Counted from the stretch's first letter, positions 11,480-24,041 are shown. The stretch: 64,000 nt of DNA from Sequoia sempervirens (GCA_007258455.2 VDFB02262723.1:186001-250000); one strand, 5' to 3'. Notes: generated by a model from the letters alone, not told the origin. Translations and numbers: made by a program.

Positions 11480-12714
11480 GTAGAAAGAGCTCCAGAAGAG
11501 TCCGAAGATGAAAAGGGAAGTGGAGGTACATTGGCTCAACTTTCGAGCTTTCAAAAGAATGACTCCTTCAAAGTTCGAGGGATGATTAAAGGGCAGCGAA
11601 TAGTTGCTCTAATTGACACTGGGGCAACACATAACTTCATTGATGAAGCCGTGGTGGCAAAGAAAGGGCTGCAAACAGAAGATTTTGAAGGCTTCAGAGT
11701 TATGGTTGTTGATGGGTTTCACATTTCATGCACCAAGAAGATTTCAAACATGTCTATGCAATTGGGCAATTATGAAGTCAAGGATGACTTTTATATGGTT
11801 AGTATTGGAGATACGGATGCCGTCCTTGGCATTCAGTGGCTGCGATCTCTTGGAGAGATCTCATTAAATCTGCAAACCATGGAGCTCAAGTTTCAATCCG
11901 ATGGGAAGAAGGTAGTGCTAAGAGGAATGTCCAATGGAGGGCCTCGGATTGTGTCATTCAAGAGAATGGCAAGGCTGATTCGTCATGACCAAGTTGAGTG
12001 GGCTGCGGAATGTATGATTCTTCCAGCTTGTCCGGTTGAGACAAAGAGAGATTATCCTCCAAATATTCAGTCTCTACTCACCAAAAAGAGTAAAGTGTTT
12101 GTTGATTTACCTCCTGGACCTCCTCTTGAACGGGGTTCAGAACATGTCATAGAGCTCAAGGAAGGGGCTAAGCCGGTTATCACAACTCCATATCGGTACC
12201 CCAAGAAGCAGAAAGATGAGATTGAGAAGAACATTAAGGAACTTTTGGAGATGGGCTTCATTCGTCCAAGCAAGAGTCCTTTTGCTTCAGCAGTTGTTCT
12301 TGTGAAGAAGGATGGTACCATCCGCATGTGTGTGGATTATCGTGCTTTGAATCAAAGCACCATCAAAAATAGATACCCCATTCCAAGAATAGATGAGCTC
12401 ATTGATGAGCTACATGGAGCCAAGTTCTTTTCGAAAATAGATTTGAGGTCGGGCTACTATCAGATTCGGATGAGAGGATCTGATGTTGAGAAGACAGCTT
12501 TCAGATGACACTATGGTCATTTCGAGTTCCTAGTCATGCCATTTGGGCTGACTAATGCTCCTGCTACTTTCCAGTCTTGTATGAACAGAGTCTTCCAAAA
12601 GCAGTTAAGGAGGTTTGTGTTGATATTCTTCGATGACATTTTGATTTTCAGCAAGACTTGGGAAGAGCATCTCAAGCACTTGGAGGAAGTGCTCAGTATT
12701 CTTGAGTCTGAGAG
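11480..12714 (+). pseudogene. G1 pol, first part: protease and N-terminal reverse transcriptase
   Basis: In the same frame as gag. The aspartic protease has its catalytic motif in [13 protein letters not shown] (Asp codon at 11615). After a linker, RT begins around 12150 with [18 protein letters not shown], then [16 protein letters not shown] and [15 protein letters not shown] at 12506 breaks RT; the corresponding residue is usually an Arg or Cys in relatives. The polymerase motif FFDD (in [12 protein letters not shown]) is at about 12626-12637. RT is cut after codons for LESES by the A1 insertion and resumes at 20018. Confidence 0.92.
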
Positions 12715-13019
12715 TGTTGTACCCAAACCAAATTTTTTGCTTCATCAAGGCATTTTGCATTTAAAAGTCTAAATCTTGCTAATTTGATGTAAAACACAGT
12801 TTTGGGCAATATCAAGCGTGGAGTTTTTGTCAATAGTCTGTCAAAGTCAGTTATATTGGTCAAAACCTGAAGCAGAGACTCAAAATGTAGATTTTCACGA
12901 TGGAGGAGTATTGCGGACGACATTTCATATTGCAGATGGTCATTTTTATGATCGAAACAGAGTTTTTAAAGATCAAATCATGGAGATTTCTCAGAGGAAA
13001 AGCCTAAAAGCGCAACTAT

Positions 13020-13700
13020 AGCTCAGGGGCGCCCAACTTGTTGGAGGTCAAGATCTTGTCTAAAATGCTCAAGCATCCAGTCAATTTCTTCAGAATTAGT
13101 CTGGCTATCCGTCAAGCTATCCAGCGAGGCGTTCCGAGACTCACAACTCCGGCAAATCGCGACAGAAGTTAAAATCCCTAAATTTTAGGAGATAAGAAAT
13201 TTGTCATTTTCAGGCAAAAGCGCGCCTTTAGCTTGAGGGCGCCCATCTCAAGGAGGGGGTAAATCTCGTCAGTTTCGTTGCCGGATGCAGTTAATTTGTT
13301 CACAATTAGTCTGCTTATCCAACGAGATATCAAGCACAGTCATCCGATTCTCAGAGTTCAGGCGGCAGTCGTCCAAAGATCAGCTTAAAATGGAGTTTTC
13401 ATGTTTCTGAGCTTCTCCGTTTTTGCCCAGTGCAAGTACAGGCCAGGGGCGCTGGCTTAAAGGACCCCTCAGATGGCAATATTTGTAGATAGAGTCTTCA
13501 CAACATCAGTAGTATTCTAGCTTAACTCTGCAATGCATCATTCAGCTTGTCGATCCGACGTTCATGGTGGTCATGGCGGAGATTCTACCGAGCATGTAAT
13601 TTTACGGGCGGAACCAACAAATGGTTTTCAGTACATTTTCATAGTCTTAAGGCGCCTAGCCTTTAGGCTGGTCAGATGAGCCCGTTCGCGTTCGAAGTCT
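13020..13700 (+). repeat. A1 array of about 210-bp repeats with GGCGCC palindromes
   Basis: GGGCGCC-type palindromes recur near 13026, 13236, 13446 and 13651. Each is followed by comparable sequence (variants of GTCCGTCAAGC, ATCCGACG, then GGCTAAGT). Equivalent arrays exist in A2 (near 30742, 30948, 31139, 31338, 31550) and A4. This is non-coding. Confidence 0.65.
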
Positions 13701-15831
13701 TCACGACTATTGAGCGTAATCAATTTATCTTCCCAACGAGCATACCGCCACCAAGATTTGGCACGTCAGGCGGTAAAGGTCTTTGTAGTGTAATACTAAA
13801 GAGAAGACGCTCAAAAATGGCTAAGTCCGGGATGTAAACATAAATAAAATACGACCGGAGTTTTGAGGTCTTTAGAAGTGCTTTCTTTGGTGGCCTCACA
13901 ATTCTCCAAAAGAATCCTCTTTCTTAAGGGTCCTCCTGGCTGTCCGTTAAAATAGATAATGCCTGAATCAGGTCATCCCAGCTCCAGATATCAACTGTCA
14001 AAGTAGGGTATTTTGATGACGTTTGATTTTCGTCAAAATGACACCAGTGCAACCTAGAGCCAGAGGCTTTTTGAGGGCCCTTTAACACGCCTTTAAATAA
14101 ATAAGCGGATACAAATATCGATGCGTAATATCTCCACTGGCAGCAGCTTCGCTTCGTGAAATCGCCAGGTTCACCGTCACCGCCGGCAACCGCTTGAAGC
14201 GTGTCGATGGCAGCTTAGGGAAATGGCCAAGTCCGAACCCGTAGTGCCAATTTCTTAATCAAAATTTTAATTTTTCTGGCGCGGGTTAAACGATGGATTT
14301 TGGTAAATAGGTCTCCCGCCAGACATTTCTTCCTTTTGTTCAAGAGGGCTTTCCGCTGATTATTTCAACAATTCAAAGATCACCCTGGCCATCCGAAATC
14401 GTCGGTTGGTCATCAGGACAATGTCATACCATTAAATAGGGATTTAGTAAAAAATGAAGTATCTTGAGCAAATGGACGCCTATGTGCTCAAGAGATGACT
14501 TTTCGGAATCAGTAAAGTCAAAAGATGAATCTCAGAGCTTCAACCAGTTTGTCAACTGAAGTTCGGAATATGCTTGTCTATAAATAGCATTTTCTATTTT
14601 TGTCGCCATTGCATGATAATAATTATTTTATTATTATTTTCAAATTTGAACTTCAGCTAGTGGCAGTCGAACTAAAGAGCAACCAATCAGAGGCTTTCTA
14701 TTCTGGTTAGGGTTTATGAATTCTTGCAGTTGCTAAGTGGTGCGAATTGATTATTATTTATATGAGGCGCCACCTTCATTGTTCTTCACAAGCTTTCAAA
14801 AGAAATTCGTATTTTTCAAGAGCAAATTTAATCTCAAGAAAAATTCGTGATTTTTCAAAGGCAATTTCATATCTTCAAGGGAAAATCGAAGTTTGTTAAA
14901 TTTAAAGCAAATTCAAAGTAAGTTCGTATTTTTCCAGAAGAGAAGGGCGCATATTTCAAAAGAAATTCAAAGTTCAAACAATTCGCAATTCCTTGATTCT
15001 CAAAGGCGTATTCCAAATTCTCAAAGGCGTATTTAATTATCAATTAAAATTCGCAATCCTTTAAAGATTCAAAGGCAAATATCATTTCAAAGGCGAATTC
15101 TTCAGAGGTTTCAAAAGCGAATTTTCATAAACAATCAAAGGCGAATCCTTAAAATTCGTATTTTCTTCAAGAAAGTTCGAATTTCTTCATATTTCAAAAA
15201 GGCGCAAATTTCATGAGTAAATTCGTGGTTTTCAATTCCAAGGCGAATTCTTCCAGTCAGAGGCAGAATCTACATCAATTCACAGGGGCGATTTTTCCTA
15301 ACATATCTTTTTGCAGTTTCAAGTTCACAAATATCAGTTATTTGAAGAAATCTTGGGCGATTTTCACATAAGAAGACATCAAAAAACGTCTTTTACATCC
15401 TTTAAATCTCAGATTTCTCACAAAATACATTGTGCATGTTCTTGAAATTGGCGAATTTGGCAAGTCTCAGTATCTGGATCATTTCCATATAATTTCCTCG
15501 AGTTGAAATTGTGCGCTTGATTTTTCACGAATTTTAGCTTCAGAACACTCGTTCTCGAATTGCTAATTTTCTCAAGTGAAAATCTTTGTAGCTAATCGAG
15601 AAGTTGAATTTCGCGAATCAATTTCGTCTTAGAACTCTTCGACAAACCCATATCTCGGATTTTTCAATAAAAATAATTTCTTCTCGAAGGCTATTTTAAC
15701 TCTCGCTATGCTATTTTAGATTCCAAATCTTGTCGAATATAGTCAAGTTCATACCAATGTGCAAGTTTTTCGTAATGCGCTCACTCACCGAATATAGACT
15801 TCAAAACCGTCCTTACTCATGATTTCCACAG

Positions 15832-18730
15832 GTTGGTTGAGACAGACCTTCACAAAGTGTTGCCAGAAGCAGTGCTAGATCCAATCAAGATCAGAAGTTC
15901 AATCATTCAGAATATTGAGCAGTCTGGCTTATTAGAGGCCGCTTCCATACCTATCTCCGCGGTAATCAGATTGAATTGCGATGTCTTGCATTGCTAATAC
16001 AATCCTACTAATTGAGATAGCGCCACTGATCTGACGCGTCATCGGTACCCCAAACCTTTGACATCGAAGGAGTTTTGGCATTCCCCACTGCATAGCTTTG
16101 GTACTTCTACGGGAGCAGCAGCAGCCGCATTTGATGCTGATGTGGGACAAGGTCAAGAAGATGGGGCGAAAAGATGGTTAAAACAAGCAAAGAACGATTG
16201 CCAAACAATGTGGGTCATGCAAGGAATACAAGGATGAGTATGCGATTCTAACTGTATTAATTCGAATCGGTCTCGTGTCAAGAACATGCAAATGCTTTCC
16301 GTACCTTTGATGTATTACATTATTGGTCGCGACTACTTCAAGGTGAGCATTTCATGATCGCATCCTTCATCGCGACATTCTCCACGTGCAACATCGGGTT
16401 TCTTAGTTGCTCATGAGTTTCACATGTGTTCATATCTCGCAATTTGATCGCCATCGTATCGGGCCTGGTGGACTTTAACACTCGCGGCATCCTCGGTTCC
16501 TGGCGGTTTATCAGTATTATGATCAGCTTGAGTTCACCAGAGCTGAACGTCATTTCAAGCGTGTTCACGAAGCTTTCTTAACTTATACAGTGAGGAACTT
16601 GGACTGGGAATTGCATGTTCGTATCTCGGCAGTTGCTAGGGCAGCGATGGATGGATGGGCGGATTGGTTTATTCAATTCCCAACATACACCTACATCCGA
16701 GTTTACGGCTTCACAGGAAATCCAGCTATGCTTCCACGTTATCCTTCGGATAAGACAATCTTTCAAGAATTCCTAAGATAGATGCATGATGTTCATCGTC
16801 TTCTTCGCCGCAGGCACAGACCATCTCTCAACTTTCCTTTTCAATTTGGAATGTATTGGTGCAAGTCGGCAATTGATAGTAAGATCGCAGGACAAGAACT
16901 TGAGAAATATCATCTCGGCATCTTGTCGAAGACGCGGCCTATGACCTTCGTGCCATTATACGTACCGGCCATTGAGGTAATATATCAATCTCTATGGAGG
17001 ATACCGGCAAATTCGCGCAGGTGATGACTTCGAGGTTCAGAGGACGCTAGCTACTTCACAGATTATCTTCCATCGAGGATGTGGGAGACTGACGATGATG
17101 AGGGAGAGAAGTTCTTCCTCGCTTTTCGTGAGATAGTCGACACAACCGTTGCCAGCAGTAGATTGGTACGCCAAAGAATATGCAACGGTCAAGGAGAGGT
17201 CAAGTAGAGTCATTCAGAACAGTATACTTTACCTCGACAGCAAGAAGACAAGGAAGGTAAGTGTTCCCAGAGCAGAGCCGCCAGTAGTGGTGAATCCTTC
17301 GTTACCTTCCTCGTCAAAACCTAATAAAAAGAAGAGGAGTAATCCTCCCAAGAAAGTACAAGCACCAAACAATTCAAAGGGCAAGGCGCCACAATCGCTT
17401 CAATAATATCAGTAGCCCTACGTATTTACCGCCATCACAGAGCCAGTCAGAGATCGGGCCGAGTTCGGGCCAAAGACTGAGGTTCAAATTTCTCAAGTTC
17501 TATACCGGGCCAGAGTTTCACCACCGCACACTGAATTGATTTAGACTTCCACTGTGCAGCGGGTCTTCTACACACTCACTCTCATCAAGACTCTCCGCCG
17601 CTAGTACGTAATTCTTTCTAGTAGCATTAGCAGAGATTCATCTTGGATCGAGACTCAGCTAGGAAGGAAGAGGAGGCAGCCATCTTATGTTCTCAATCAT
17701 TCTGATTTCGATGACATTTATCAAGATGCGCCAGATAAGAGGGTTAAGAACATGGTTCACGTAGAAAGAAACACTGATATGGAGATTGTCATTGAGACCG
17801 CCGTACCTCCACAGGGGAAGAACTTGGCTGAATTAGAATCTCAGGATTTTGAAGTTATCACAGTCAACCTTGGTCGCAGCACACGCCAGACTCAGGTTGA
17901 TCTTCTTCAAGTTGCTACAGATAGTGCCAGGGACAGAATACTAAAGGATGGAGAAGACAAAGCAGCCCTCAAGGCTGAAATCAGACAGCTTCGTCAGTAC
18001 ATTTCTACCCTTGTGCACAGACCAGAAGCCATCAACACACTCCCACCGATGCTTGAGCCACCAGTAGAGCAAAGTCAGCTCAATCACTTAGTTGCATATG
18101 GCAAGCGTTTGGAGGAATGGGAGGAAGATTTCGTTGCTAGAGGCCGTACTACGCTTACAGAGTTATATCGCTACTGCGACAATTTAACGAGCTCCTCAGA
18201 TCCGGCTCTTCAAGATGAGGGAACGATATATTGGCTTAACAAACCCAGTGGATGAAATTATGATTGCTCACCTGAGTTTGGCTTATGACACAGTCACAGA
18301 TGCAGAAGACAGAGAGGCTATCTACTCTTGGAAGACACAGTTGGTTTTCAGAGCAAAGATAGAGGACAGCTTGGCATCAGAGTTGGCTGAGAGTAGAGAG
18401 CATGTCACTAGTGCACTCCGGTTCGTGAGGACTCTTGTGTCTCGCTTACCGTGCCGTTATCAGATCGAGGGTGGTGCCTACATGGAGCTTACCGATGTTC
18501 AGTCAGAGCTTCAGGCACTCATTCATATCATTTTCAGTAGAGAGACAGATGGCTGTAAGGTTACTCAACTTACAGTCATGTCAGCATTATTCGATGAAGC
18601 AACGAGAAGCAGAAGGGAACTTCAGTCTCAGATCACAGCTGGTGAGGACATGCTGCATCGACATAGCATTCTTCGTCAGAGTCTCATCGCTCCAGATGTG
18701 ATACAGTTAACAATCTCATTGAGGGGTTGA
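15832..18730 (+). pseudogene. A1 internal ORF of unknown function (homologue of the B1 ORF), degenerate
   Basis: I do not recognise this protein. It follows a splice-acceptor-like TTTCCACAG (ends 15831) and is broken by stops and frameshifts. Surviving blocks are 16590-17024, 17149-17406, 17752-18255 and 18215-18730. Colinear matches with the B1 ORF include WFIQFPTYTYIRVYGF (B1: WFIQFPKFSYIRLQGF), LPRYPSDK (B1: LPKYSTDR), and the C-terminal VITVNLGRSTRQTQVD (B1: VTTLELGRPTGAQIVE), followed by a helical, coiled-coil-like region. 17260-17400 encodes a Lys/Pro/Ser-rich basic segment (SKPNKKKRSNPPKKVQ) that could be a nuclear signal. The N-terminal third is only faintly recognisable (15838-16330). 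It sits upstream of the A1 TATA box. It is not gag, protease, RT or integrase by any motif I can see. Confidence 0.75.
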
Positions 18731-19113
18731 TTGCTCGAGATCACACATAGTGAACTTCAGTTCCCGCCTCTCAGGATAGACATTACACACACGAGTTGAA
18801 CTGGGTGTTACCCTTTCCAGTTAACTCGAAGTTGTCATCACATGCATATCTATTCTGAGACTCGCCTTTTCACACTTGGAGTTTTATTTAGGGTTTTCGT
18901 TAACTGATGATAGTCTTCCAGTTAACTTGCTTTCAATAAGGACGTGCATGCTCGCACAATTGTCCATTTTTAGATTAGATGTTTCAGTTAAACTGAGGGT
19001 AGTTTCCCAGTTGACTGTATAGTTTACTTAATTAGGGTTTGGCGCATTGCTTGCATGCATTGCAAGAACTATAGATGACACAAGGTGATTTTAGGGTTCC
19101 CTACACCTTGATG

Positions 19114-19123
19114 TATATAAATA
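19114..19123 (+). promoter_or_regulatory. Probable TATA box of A1
   Basis: TATATAAATA followed by AGAGCTTTTGCTC. The same block is in A2 (33813) and in divergent form in A3 (24135). It lies about 900 bp before the 3' terminus, where an LTR promoter would be, and downstream of the ORF. Confidence 0.55.
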
Positions 19124-19243
19124 AGAGCTTTTGCTCATTTGTAAATAACTTTTGCTTGAGAGAGAAATATATGCTGCGCCTACCTTGCCCTCAATATTGC
19201 TCTTTTTGGTATTTGTTCATGTGTCTTCACTATTGCAATTGAT

Positions 19244-19610
19244 TGTTATGCCACATAGGGTTTCGAAAGATTGTAATGCTGAATTCTTTCCATAGTTTAG
19301 ATATATCTGTTTGAGCATCTTTATCATTGAAATCAATTGTTATGCCACATAGGGTTCCAAGAGATTGAAGTGATAAGGCTGTTTGTGTTAATTTACCATT
19401 GTGATTGATCGTTATGCCACATAGGGTTTCGAGAAGTTGCAGCGATAAATCTGTTTTGTGAATCTTTATCAATATAATCGAAGGTTATGCCACATAGGGT
19501 TTCGTGAGATTATAAAGATAAAGGCTGTTTTGTGAAGACTTTGCTGTTTCGATCGAGTGTTATGCCACATAGGGTTCCATAAAATTGTCTTGGTAAAGTC
19601 TTAAATCTGT
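19244..19610 (+). repeat. A1 tandem repeat array, unit about 73 bp (range about 72-94)
   Basis: Five copies of a unit built around TTATGCCACATAGGG, starting near 19244, 19338, 19411, 19484 and 19559. They lie about 130 bp downstream of the TATA box, so they would be transcribed as part of R/U5. A2 has the same array with more regular spacing. Confidence 0.85.
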
Positions 19611-20017
19611 TGTGCCTAATAAGCTGGTTTAGATTGAGATGATAGTTGTGCCACCTTGCCCTCAAGTAGAGAGTCTAAACCCGTTTATCGTCAGTTAGTC
19701 AAACCTTGCTCCGTTTCCTCTTGCTCTGTTTTCCTGAGGAGATTGGATAGATATAAGTTGTAGTTTAGTTGATTTGCGAAACCAGAGAAAACTCAGCTGC
19801 AACGTGTAAGTTCTTTCAAGAAAGCCTTGTGCCTCTAGCAGCTGAAACAAAAAGACAGGACATAGTTTTAGCTTATTTTTCCTTTGCAAGTACATTTGTC
19901 AAAGCACAACGAGGGAGCTTCCCCTCCATAATTTGAAGAGCACTCATTGCGTAGTGTGCATAGGCTGTTCATAACAACTTCTACTCCAGAGGTGTTAGTT
20001 GTTACGCCAACAGAGAG

Positions 20018-22124
20018 TTTGTTTGCCAAAGAATCCAAATGTGAATTTGGAATGAAGGAGCTACTTTACCTTGGTCACATAATCAGTGCTGAAGGAGTGA
20101 AGGTTGACCCAGAGAAGATCAAGGCAATTGTTGATTGGCCACCTCCTGAGAACTTGACTCATTTGAAGGGGTTCTTGGGACTTTGCGGATTCTACAAAAG
20201 ATTTGTGAAGGGGTATTCACAAAATGCTGCTCCTCTTACTGACCTCACAAAAAAGGGGGCTTTTTGTTGGTCAGAAAAGGCTCAGAGTACTTTTGACAAG
20301 TTTAAGAAGATAATGAGTTCTTGTCCTGTTCTTGCTATTCCGGATTTTTCCAAGCCCTTCGAGCTACAGTGTGATGCATCCGGTGAAGGTGTTGGGGCTG
20401 TTTTGATGCAAGATAAGCATCCCATCGTGTTTGAGAGCAGAAAATTAAGAGGAGTTGAGAGGGCCTACTCTATCTATGACAACGAAATGCTTGCAATCAT
20501 GCATGCATTAGCCAAGTTCAGACAGTACTTGGTGGGAAGCAAGTTTGTGGTCAAGACTGATCACAATAGTCTCAAGCACTTCATGCATCAGAAGGATTTG
20601 AACGAGAGGCAACAGAAGTGGGTGAGTAAGCTTCAAGCTTACGATTTTGACATTGAGTATGTCAAGGGGAAAAACAACATAGTGGCTGATGCTTTATCCA
20701 GAAGACCTCATTTGAGCTCATTATGTAAGCTTACTGCTGATTGGAAGAACGTGTTGCTTGCTGATTATGCCAAAAATTAGTTTGCAACCAGCATTATTGA
20801 GGGTACTTTTCATGACGAAAGGTACAAGGTGGTTGAAGGGCTGATACACTACAAGGGTAGAATCTTTTTGGTGGCTGATTCTAAGCTCAAAAAGAAGATT
20901 TTGTTGACTTTTCATGACATCCCACTTGCTGGTCATCAGGGGTTCTTCAAGACATATAGGCAGATTCGGGAAAGATTTTCTTGGAAAGGGCTGAAAGGGG
21001 AAGTTCAACGCTACATTCAAGAGTGTCCCACTTGCCAAATGAACAAGAATGAGCATACCCTACCTGCTGGTCTGCTCCAACCTCTCCCCATTCCCAATCA
21101 AAAATGGGAAAGCATATCAATGGATTTCATCACCGGGTTGCCCAAGGTCCAAGGAAAAGATTGTATCTATGTTGTAGTGGATAGGTTGACAAATTTGCTC
21201 ATTTCTTTGCTATTACTAGCTCTTTTTCAGCAGCTCAAGTTGCAGATCTGTTTTTTCATGAGGTGTTCAGATTACATGGTTTGCCAAAAAATATTGAGTG
21301 ATAGGGACAGCAAGTTCCTAAGCACTTTTTGGCAAGAGGTCTTCAGAATGAGTGGTACAGTGCTTACTCCTAGCACTAGTTATCACCCTCAAACCGACGG
21401 ACAAACAGAGATAGTGAACAAATGGTTGGAAGGTTATTTGAGGAACTATGTTTCAGAACAGCAAAGAGCATGGGTGAAATGGCTTCACATAGGTGAATAT
21501 TGTTATAATTCTTCTTTTCACATGTCAATAAGAATGTCACCTTTCATGGCTCTTTATGGTTATGAGGCTCCTAGCTTTGCTGATTTGGTGTTTGGAGATA
21601 GCAAAGCCCCTCAAGCCAAGGATTTATTGCAGCAGAGTCAAGATATCATGAAATCATTGAAGAACAATCTTCAGATTGCACAGAATCAACAGAAGATGTA
21701 CGCTGATCAGCGGCGTGTTGAGCGCTCTTTTGAGGTTGGAGATATGGTTTATCTTCGACTACAACCTTACAGACAGTCTACTCTGAAGAAGAGTGGAGCT
21801 GAGAAGCTCAAACCTCGCTTCTATGGGCTGTTCAAGGTTATCAGAAGGGTGGGAGCAGTAGCATATGAGTTGGAGCTACCTTCGAGTAGCAAAGTGCACA
21901 ATGTCTTCCACATGTCTCACCTCAAGAAGGCACTTGGACACAACGTTATTGCTTCATCACAGTTGCCACCTTTGGATGAAGAAGGGCAGTTAGTTTTGAT
22001 TCCTGAGGAGATTCTTGATTCCAGAGAGCGTTCTTTAAGAAAAAGAACAATCAGAGAGTATTTGGTGAAGTGGAAGAACTTGCCTATGGAGGATGCGACT
22101 TGGGAGAATGATGAGATTCTATAG
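20018..22124 (+). pseudogene. G1 pol, second part: RT end, RNase H, integrase, chromodomain
   Basis: Resumes RT after A1 (LFAKESKCEFGMKELLYLGH), then the connection and RNase H (CDASGEGVGAVLMQ, KTDHNSLKHFMHQKDLNERQ). After a TAG at 20778 comes integrase: an HHCC zinc finger (HDIPLAGH...CPTC, about 20910-21045), catalytic Asp in SMDFITGLP and SDRDSKF. A pair of compensating single-base slips (about 21196 and an A-run near 21285) scrambles about 30 residues between these two Asp motifs. The C-terminus has a GPY-like region and a chromodomain (REYLVKWKNLPMEDATWE, about 22050-22110). The TAG at 22122 may also be premature, because the frame continues as HPGLRLLEGKQSW. Confidence 0.92.
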
Positions 22125-22160
22125 CATCCAGGCTTGCGATTGCTTGAGGGCAAGCAATCT

Positions 22161-22174
22161 TGGGGAGGGCGGAC
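22161..22174 (+). other. G1 polypurine tract
   Basis: TGGGGAGGGCGGAC directly precedes the 3' LTR start at 22175. A near copy (GGGAGGGCGGAC) precedes another LTR at 40693. It is the expected primer site for plus-strand DNA synthesis. Confidence 0.85.
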
Positions 22175-24041
22175 TGTAATGTCCCCTTCTCGAGCATGAT
22201 CTTTTTTGTTGACCGTTGGCCTATTCTGGAGACCCGTAGGCTACTCGGGGGTGAAAATTAGGGTTTCATGGTTGGTGGTTTCTTTTGCTCACGGATTGGT
22301 GATTGAACTGCGGATTCCTCCTGGGTTTTTCGTGAGCTTCGCGGTGATGTGATTCTCTTGGCATTCTGAGCACTTTCATGAATTTACTATTTTTAGTAAA
22401 TTCTATTTCTGGCAGTGGTCCTGTTGGTTTCGGCACAGTTGGCTTTCTACTTCAGACTGTTCAGTTGGCTTATTCATTTTTGGCTTGGGGGCACAATTGG
22501 AGAGATAAGTTCGAATTATTTTAATAAAGTCATGTATTAATGTTATATTTTGCTGTTGACCCCCCCCTTAGCCTAGTGATTGAACTTAAGTTGTTTTAAA
22601 AGGTGGTCTTTATGGGTGGCACCTCATGTTGATGATTTAATATTTTTTTTAGGTAAAAAAACAGTGCTTTAAAAGTGGACGCCTATCTTTTGGTGGAGAT
22701 TATTTTAAATTAAAAGTCAAATTTCCTTGAAGAAAAAGGGACGCCATCTTTGGAGGGAAAAGGAGTTACTTCAAATTTGAAAAGTAGGGGTTTCTAGAAG
22801 CTTCTGGAGGGTCTTCACTCAGTTATAAAAGGAGGTCTTGGTCTTCATTTGGATTATCTGATATCTTGAGTAATGTTATGCTGCCGAAATGGTTTTGGAC
22901 TGCTTCGAGGAATGAATGCCTCCTAGCTTGGCTCAACTTCGTGCTTGTGAGTTAGCACCTAGTGGAGAGGTTTGCTTGCTTTTGAGTGATTTTGTAGTGA
23001 GTTTGCTTTGTAGCTGTTATCTCTTTATTGTAATCCTTATATTTGAAAAAATAATCAAAAAATTTGGAGTTGCTGGTTTGTGTTGCAGATTAGAGTTTTG
23101 CCTCATAAGTTTTTGTGTGATTTTATTCTGGTTCTGGGTAGTTTACCCATGCATTTGCTAGGCAAGGGCGCCCCTTTCAGTGAAGTTTGAGAATTTTTGA
23201 AGAAGTCTACAATTTACTAAGGCAAAATCACCCCACCTTGCAGCCGTACCATCTGGAGTTGTCTTGGGAATTGTGTCAAAAAATATTAAGGGAATTTTGT
23301 GGGGGTTTTTCTATCCAAGCTTGGTCGCCATCCTTCTAAGGGTGCTTTGCATTTGATTTCATGTCAATAGGGTTAGAAATGAGTGAGTTATGAGCATTTT
23401 GATAGGAGTCTATGTTGCTGGTTCTGATATTCATGTTGCTGGTCTGTCATATCAGACTTGAGAAAATTGTGTATGAGTGAAGGGTGGGTGTTAGGAGTTC
23501 ATGTTTGATCTAGTGGATGACATATTTACCATTGCAGCACTTTGTGGAGCTCTAATCCTTCATCTTGCGGGCATTCTTCAATATATTGTAAGCTGCATAG
23601 TAGTACTGTCAGCATCTCTTCTAAATCTTGTTTTAATGCTTTGTAATTGCCCACTGAATAAGTGGAAGAGGCTGGCTTGCCGCCTGTTTACTTGAATTGC
23701 ATTGTAATATCTTATATCTCCGCCATATGGTCGCCTCATCTCCATTCCGGATTGAGTAGCACATACTTGGTGTTGAGTTGTTTTCAGTATTGCAATAGAT
23801 AGGGATCCTCTGACCATATGCTTGTCGTTCGCCGACACATTTCTTGGTTAGAGTTCTTGTATCAGCATTTCTTTTAAGATCCTCTGACCAATGCTCATAC
23901 CTTGCCCACATCGGGATCCTGGTGTACATTCTAGTTAGAGTTGCTTCAGCATCGTTTTGGTTTAGAGCTAACCCTAACGATTGTGTATTGCTTTGCTTAT
24001 TGCAATTGAAAATTTGAAAAAATTTGGCTCGGTATATTTCA
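22175..24041 (+). repeat. G1 3' LTR
   Basis: 1,867 bp, TGTAATGTCCCC to GGTATATTTCA. Carries a TATA box at 22824-22830 and a 21-bp insertion near 23425 that duplicates a GTTGCTGGT context and is absent from the 5' copy. The short ORFs shared by both LTRs (about 72-86 codons) follow the repeat and show no coding pattern. Confidence 0.95.

Larger units (their letters stand above)
12715..20012 (+). mobile_element. A1: long A-family unit with internal ORF, nested in G1 RT
   Basis: Begins TGTTGTACCC, ends ACGCCAACA, and is flanked by GAGAG (12710-12714 and 20013-20017). RT coding continues in frame on the far side, so the 7,298 bp are one discrete insertion. There are no terminal direct repeats, primer site, gag or pol. 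The order is: terminus; array of GGGCGCCC-bearing repeats of about 210 bp; AT-rich leader with many AAGGCG-containing short repeats (14800-15300); splice-acceptor-like site (15831); degenerate ORF (15832-18730); AGTTAACT palindromes; TATA box (19114); tandem 73-bp-type array; terminus. It is best read as a solo LTR of exceptional length carrying a gene in its U3-like part. A novel element type is possible. Confidence 0.85.
8176..24041 (+). mobile_element. G1: full-length Ty3/gypsy chromovirus with nested A1
   Basis: This is a complete element with two LTRs (8176-10022 and 22175-24041), the perfect target duplication TTGTC (8171-8175 and 24042-24046), a primer-binding site, gag, protease, RT, RNase H, integrase with a C-terminal chromodomain, and a polypurine tract. 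Domain order PR-RT-RH-IN is Ty3/gypsy type, and the chromodomain places it among chromoviruses; the sub-clade is not resolved. Several in-frame stops and a pair of frame slips in integrase make it non-autonomous now. The 7.3 kb A1 unit splits RT at 12714. With A1 removed, RT reads on in frame. Confidence 0.95.
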
